64,000 nucleotides of DNA, from the NCBI GenBank assembly GCA_030267565.1, contig BRXU01000015.1, positions 2,727,001 to 2,791,000 of the forward strand, in the 5' to 3' direction. The first letter of the stretch is position 1; every line of letters begins with the position of its first letter. The DNA comes from Pleodorina starrii. Lineage: Eukaryota > Chlorophyta > Chlorophyceae > Chlamydomonadales > Volvocaceae. Positions 58,590 to 64,000 of the stretch are shown in pieces. The notes beneath the pieces were generated by a model that made no database searches, had not been told where the DNA came from, and saw only the letters and a program-made list of their open reading frames with translations. Both the position numbers and the translations under genes were made by a program.

Positions 58590-59468
58590 ATGTCCATTCG
58601 GTCCCTGCGGTCCACTGCAGACCGCAAACGGACGCTGCGGAGGGAGCCGACGACGCTGGGCAATCGGAGCCAGGACCAAGCAACGCCACCGCCCGAGGCG
58701 GGGGGAAACGGAGGCGCGGCGGCGGCGGCGGTGCGGCGCAGGCCCGGGGCGGCGTTGAGGAGGAGCGGGGGCGCGAGTGTGCCGCTGAGGTGAGGTTCCG
58801 AGGGGGATGTGGGGGGGGGTGAATGGGCTTTGGGGGATGGTGACCGGCCGGGGTGCATTCCGGTTGGCGCCGCCGCTAAACGCCGCTGCCCACCCCCACC
58901 GACACGCATGCTCCCCGGCAAATCGACGTGCCGGGCCCTACCTCTGCGCCCTGGTGACCACTTTGACCCCCTTCGATTCACGGTATCACTCGCCCTAAAA
59001 CCCACAAACCCTAAGACCCTAAAACCCAACCCTAAGACCCTAAAACCCGAAGTGGGCCGCCCTTCCTTCTATTACGATGTATTGCTACTTATCGACACCT
59101 GGGAATGCTGCAACTGAACCCGGACACGGACACGGACGCCACGCCAGGCGGTTGCTGTGGACGACTTCAAGTTGGTCCTCATCGGCCTGGGAGCGGGGCC
59201 CGCAGGGGAGCCTGCAGGAGGCGCTGCGGAGGGCGGGGATGACGAGCCGGGGGCAGCGGCAGCAGCTGGCAGGAGGAGGGGGCCGGACCGGCCGGGGAGG
59301 AAGGCCAGAGCCGGGAAGGGCCGGGAAGGTGTTGGGAAGGCGGCGGAGGTGGGCCGTCGGGCTGCAGGGGCTGACGACGACGGTGGGGATGACGACGACG
59401 GTGACGACGACGGCGGGGACGATAGCGACGGCGGGCGGGGGACGCGGCGGCAGCGGCGGCGGTTGTGA
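58590..59468 (+). CDS. Hypothetical basic/acidic protein, uncertain model
   Basis: A first exon from an ATG at 58590 to a GTGAGG donor at about 58795 encodes a basic peptide beginning MSIRSLRSTADRKRTLRREP. A downstream open stretch, from the CCAG acceptor near 59146 to TGA at 59468, reads DDFKLVLIGLGAGPAGE and then a run of Asp/Gly (DDDGGDDDDGDDDGGDD) with a basic end. The donor leaves phase 2, whereas that frame needs phase 0, so either an exon is missing or the two pieces do not belong together. The phase-consistent alternative frame (to 59478) is Thr/Gly/Trp-rich and less protein-like. No family recognised. Confidence 0.3.
58985..59052. repeat. Interstitial telomere-like CCCTAAAA repeats
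   Basis: Several degenerate units CCCTAAAACCC / CCCTAAGACCC lie in tandem. CCCTAAAA is the C-strand of the Chlamydomonas-type telomere repeat. Confidence 0.65.
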
Positions 59469-62400
59469 TGAGCTGTGAAGATGTGGTGCAAGGGGCGGTG
59501 CGGGGGGGGGGGCGCGCTGCATGCGTTTGGCCCGTTGAGCTCGTTGATGGCGTCTTTCTCTGTGGGGCACGGTTTGCTGAACACGTGGACTCTGAATGAC
59601 ACGCAGATGGACCCGTGGGTCGGTCGTGCATGGTCGATGTCGGTTTTGATGCGAGCGACCAGTGCCTGAGGGGACTTTTGATCGGTGGCGGCCTGGTACG
59701 ACGTACGACGTTGCGAGGGCCTCTGCGAAACTGCGTGGGTGTCGCTGGGGGAAACGTCACGAGGCACCGTCACAGCTGGAGGCAGCAGCATGCTGGATGA
59801 GGAGTTGGGAGAGGAGTCGGGAGGAGTTGGGTTTGTTGGAGGGGCCGTTGGCGTTGGGTGTTGTGGGGCTTCTCAGATTGGCGTTGGGGCTTTTCTGTGC
59901 CTGTTGTCCGGAAGCACGGTGCAACGATTTCAAGACCTTACAGGGAAAAAAGGAGCTGTCGCGCCGCAGTTGCCAGCAGCATCAGCAGCAGTGTCAAGGG
60001 GCGGCGAAAGGCGCTTGGCACCAGCTGCCATGCCCCAAAAGCGCGCACGCAGTTCGCCAGTTCGCTGACCCTCCTCACAGGCCCTCCTCTCCTCCCAACA
60101 CCAACGAAAAAAGAGCCGCTGCCGTACTAACCAACGAATAATGAATCAGGCAGCGCCGCGCATCAAACTTCCACATTACTCCCGCGGCACGCCGACGCTG
60201 TGCCCCGCCCCTCTGCAGCAGCCAGCAACACAGAACAAAAACGCCGGCACCGCGCACCGGGGCCCCGCCTCCAGCCCCCACCACCACACACCCACTGCCC
60301 CGCACGCACGACTGCGCTCCTTCTGGCCCCCTTCCGAACTCTCTCCCGAGATGCGCCGAACCCGGAATTGGGCCCCCCAGTATCCCGGGATGAGGTTAGA
60401 CAAGGGACGCTCCTGCCTGATGTCCCACACACGCCCGCTCCTGCCAATGCCTCTGCTCCCGCCACTAGCCCTCAAGCCCGTCGCCTGTCAGGGCACTGCA
60501 CACAGCCACATACGGTACACCCACGAGCGCGTGCCGCTGCGCCTCCTCATCCTCCTCGATACCACCACTGCCACTGCCCCTCCCACTACCACCACCGCCT
60601 CAAGGCATGCGTTTCCTCAAAAAGAGCTGCGAGGACGTCTCGCTGCACCCCCACTCTCTCTCTCTCTCATTGTGCCGCACTGTACTGCACCGCAAACAAC
60701 CCCTAACGAAATCGTTGCAATAAACCGTTCTAATAACTCAAACGAAGATTCGGGGCGCCCGGAAAATGCACGGGCCAATCGTAAGTGTCCATCACAACAT
60801 TATTAGCTTCACCAACATCATCAATTACGGGCATGCGCGGATGGAATTAGGTAAATTACTCCAGAAGCAAACAGCCCCCCTCCCGGAAGCGGCGTGATAC
60901 GACATTCGACCGACGTAAGACGTGACACGGCGCGACGCGAGCCGCCGACACTGCCGTACAGTACGGTAAAGGCCAGTCACCTCTTCGCTGCCCAATATCC
61001 GCAGCTGGAGGCCTGCCACCACCCCGCTATCGCAGTGACCCACGGGTCATAACCCACGGTTCATAACCCACGACGCAGGATCAGCAGCAAGAGACTCGGC
61101 GCCAACCGCTACTGGCTACCGCACGGCCAACCTTACTACGTCTGGCCCGCTACCTCCCTGGCAACATACGGTGCCGTACCGTGCCGTACCATGTCGCAAA
61201 CACACACACACAAGCACTGCCAACACATGCCACGATCCAACGCTGCGGCCAGCAACTCCCCATGCTGCCATGCATCTGCCCCGGCTGCCTTTAGAAATGC
61301 CCTCATACCTCTTCGGCCAGCCGTTATAGATACACACACGCACATGCCGTTCCATGTCGTACAAAGCAACGGAGACAGCGCCAGACAGCGCCAACGAACT
61401 TCGGTAGATCTCAGATCTCAATCGGAGGAGGGTTCAAATCCCAACGTGAGCCAAAGAGCCGACAGCCGCGCGGCGGCGCAGGCGGCGGCGGCGGCAATGA
61501 CAGCGGCGGCGGCGGAAGCCTTCCAACGATAACGACGGCGACAACAGACGGACACACGGACCGCAAAGCACGACGCGACGGCGGAGGAGGGCGGCCGTGA
61601 GCCGAGGCGACATTCGGAGATCCCAAACCACCCACACATCCTTCAAAACCACAAGTCGTCACTGTCGCTGCCGCGGCCTACAACACCAACTTACACCAAA
61701 AGACACACACACACACACGCACACACACAGAGGCGAGCATACGCAGCAAAACAAAACCTGGGCGACGCGCAAGGCGGATGCGACGGATGAGCCTAAAGAG
61801 GCAACATCCGGGAGCGATTCCGCTCCACTCCACTCCGCGCCGCTTCATCTCCCGCCAGCGCGTCCCCCAAACAAACAAACGAGTGGGTGTCCCTGGGCAA
61901 AAATCTTCGGCGGTGTACGGCAGTACGGAGACCAAACTTCAAACCTTCGACCACCGCCACCACAGCCCGCCTGTCTCTTCACAGGAGCAAGAAAACACAC
62001 TTTTACAGAGTCGTCGCGCGGACAAACTTTCCCGCGCAATCTTATACGGTACAATAATCCCTCTCCATTAGGGGGACAGAACGCGCGACCGATCCCTCTT
62101 TTGTTGTTGTGTACGACAAACGATCCCCTCCTTCCCTCCTGACGTAACGACGCGCGGCCCGCAAAAACCGAACGGACTTTTTCTCTCCTTCCTTCCCCAC
62201 TCCCAGCCAGAGCGCCGCTGGGGGACGTTCCCGAGCGCAGGCATGTCGTACAGCATCGGGCCCAACGGACTTCGCCCATAATTCCCTCATCACCCACTGA
62301 CTGCGCCTCTCTCCTAGGAAGCATCGCATCCCGCCGTCGCAGCCCAAACCCGCACGGCCCTTCAAATACCCGTCACCCACCACACACGCCCGCGGGCGCA

Positions 62401-63604
62401 ACACGGGTTGTTGTTAATTCCCCCAAGCGCTGCCCCCCCCCCCATGTTCTGTGAATTCCCCCTCGGCCTGCCTCCTCTCCCCCGTCCTTGCGGGCCGTCC
62501 TGCGCTCCGCCCAACGAACAAATGAATGAAAGGCGCAGCCAACCAACCAAACAAACAATACGGGGCCTTGATGCGGCTGCCCACGTCTCGTCCCGCCACC
62601 CATCTCTCACGCCCCTGGCCGCGGTAGCCCAGCAGCAGCCCGCAGCAGCCCACAGCCGGGCCGACGCACAGCCCGGCTGTGTGGGTGCCTGTTCAGTGTT
62701 TTCTCTCTCTCGTCCCGCCTCAATGTGTGCGATTAGCGCCGCTGGCAGGGGGCGGCGCTTGCGGGCTTGAAATGTGGAGGAGGGCCGCGGTCGAGACCTG
62801 CGCCCAAGCGAAACCGCGAAACACGGGCACCGCTACACCCACCACGCACTACCAACCAACACACCACCACCCGCCCGACGGGGGTGTTGGCTGGGGACAG
62901 CAACCGACCGGCTATCAACGCCAAAGCAGCGCCCGGCAAAACACAGCGTCCGGCGCACTGCGCCACCAGACTCCCCGCGACCCCCACCGCGGATCAATGC
63001 AAGAAAGACACGACGCGATGAGACGCGTGCGGAGGCAGAGGCCGGGAAGGACGGCGCAAGGCGGGCCGTGCCCGAGCCCGAGCCCGCGCCCGGAACGAAA
63101 GCGGGGGGCCTAAGGCAGGGGCCACCGGCGGGGGCCTTTGAAGCACTTCTTGCCCCGAACGAAGCTTACTCACACAAGTACACGGATACACGGGTACACG
63201 GGTACATGGGTACACGGATACACGGGTACACAAAAAAGGCCAGCTTCGCTTTCCTTTTTAGAGTACACACCGTCACTACAGCAAAGCACGCGCCCCGTTC
63301 GGGGCGGGATGCAACCCTGCGCCCAAACGGGGCGCAAATTCCCGCAGCAGCAGCCGCAGCAGCCGCAGCAGCGGCAGCAACAGCAATGAACAAACAAGCA
63401 AAACAACTAATTAACAAACTAACAACAAGCAATGCCAGCCAGGAACCGCGCGACGGCCGAGCGGGAGGCGCCCCTTGCCACAACAACCATCACCATCAGG
63501 TTGTGCCACCATCGACCCTTAGAAAAAGCCCACACACGCCCCTGCCCCTTCCTTCCTGCCTTCCTTTCTTCCTGCCTTCCTGCCCCGCGCCGCAAAAGAT
63601 CTTC
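59469..63604. other. Gene-poor region
   Basis: About 4.1 kb without a convincing spliced gene. Open frames on both strands are low complexity and lack splice-bounded continuation. It contains (AC)n at 61704-61730, TTACA words (reverse-strand TGTAA) at about 61691 and 62007 that could end a minus-strand transcript, and the minisatellite listed separately. It could be the long 3' UTR of the minus-strand gene at the right edge. Confidence 0.4.
63176..63231. repeat. 8-bp minisatellite (ACGGGTAC)n
   Basis: Seven or so units of (ACGGGTAC/ACGGATAC/ATGGGTAC) head to tail. Confidence 0.8.
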
Positions 63605-64000
63605 TCACGCATCATCGTCGTCTGACATGGCCAGGAGCGCAGAAATGTCCCCACACGCCGGCAAGTCCATCTCGCCGTCGTCGTACTCCTCCGCCACCAC
63701 CTCCGCCGCCGTCGCCGTCGCCTCCGCCGCGCCGCCCAGCCCACAGCAGCCGCCGCCATCGCCGACGCCCACCACCCCGCCCAACAGCCCCAGCCCCAGC
63801 CCCGCACAGAGGCTGCCCAACACGCCGCCGGAACCAAAGCTGCCGCGGGCTTCGAAACTTCCAGTGCTGACGCCGAAGCTTCCCGGGCTTCCGAAACCCG
63901 CCGCTGTCGCCGCCGCCACACCCCCCAGGTGTGATCGGCGACTGGCCATGCTGCCCGCGTAAGCGGCCGAAGCGGAGAGGTAGCAGCCCAAAGCGCCGAC
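63605..64000 (-). CDS. Possible C-terminal exon of a gene running in from the right
   Basis: On the minus strand an open frame of about 130 codons reaches the window edge and stops with TGA at 63607-63605. It is Gly/Ala-rich and ends with an acidic segment, EEYDDGEMDLPACGDISALL followed by MSDDDDA. Codon use (GCG, GGC, CTG, GTG) suits the neighbours. The plus strand is also open here (Pro/Ser-rich, to 63962), so the strand is not certain. No family recognised. Partial. Confidence 0.4.
   Translation of the reverse strand, partial: VGALGCYLSASAAYAGSMASRRSHLGGVAAATAAGFGSPGSFGVSTGSFEARGSFGSGGVLGSLCAGLGLGLLGGVVGVGDGGGCCGLGGAAEATATAAEVVAEEYDDGEMDLPACGDISALLAMSDDDDA

Noticed and set aside
61428..61450. 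tRNA-like T-loop GGTTCAAATCC
   Set aside because: Flanking bases do not form a T-stem, and no acceptor or anticodon arm can be drawn around it.
63176..63231. CRISPR-like regular repeats (also 37455-37569)
   Set aside because: Units are head-to-tail without spacers and lie in eukaryotic DNA; they are minisatellites.

Overview
The window is GC-rich eukaryotic nuclear DNA with many short spliced exons (GT-AG, typically GTGAGT/GTGGGT...CAG). Coding regions are full of Ala, Gly, Pro and Gln homopolymers, introns carry CA/GT-type and longer microsatellites, and CCCTAAAA telomere-like tracts occur. With caleosin, ORC6 and ATRX-like genes of green-plant type, this suggests a chlorophyte of the Chlamydomonas/Volvox group (inference; no species marker was seen). 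No bacterial genes, rRNA, tRNA or CRISPR arrays were found.

Layout. (1) 3-4887 (+): 3' part of an ABCG half-transporter (end of the ATPase domain plus the whole membrane domain), entering from the left edge. (2) 4888-7613: convergent intergenic DNA. (3) 31127-7614 (-): one very large gene, reconstructed here as 35 exons encoding about 3,398 residues, for a SNF2 ATPase of the ATRX/ARIP4 class. All reading phases close, and two introns have GC-AG ends. (4) 31128-31547: a divergent promoter region shared with (5) a small DUF2306-type membrane protein (31548-32533, +). (6) 33975-38375 (+): a 10-exon caleosin/peroxygenase. (7) 40142-43384 (+): a protein with an alkaline-phosphatase/iPGM-like fold whose metal-site motifs look degenerate. 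(8) 43712-56564 (+): an 18-exon TEX2/NVJ2-type lipid-transfer protein (N-terminal membrane anchor, PH-like region, SMP domain), with a long low-complexity insertion inside the SMP domain. (9) 56924-58207 (+): ORC6, four exons. (10) 58590-59468 (+): a weak hypothetical gene. (11) 59469-63604: gene-poor DNA. (12) 64000-63605 (-): possible C-terminal exon of a gene running in from the right edge.

The genes are not an operon or a functional cluster. Themes are chromatin and replication (ATRX-like, ORC6) and lipid handling (ABCG, caleosin, TEX2-like). Exon ends were called by eye from splice consensus, phase continuity and family resemblance. The least certain junctions are the ATRX-like exon 1/2 junction, its exons 8-9 and the start of its exon 17, the 14-nt exon of gene 7, and all of gene 10.
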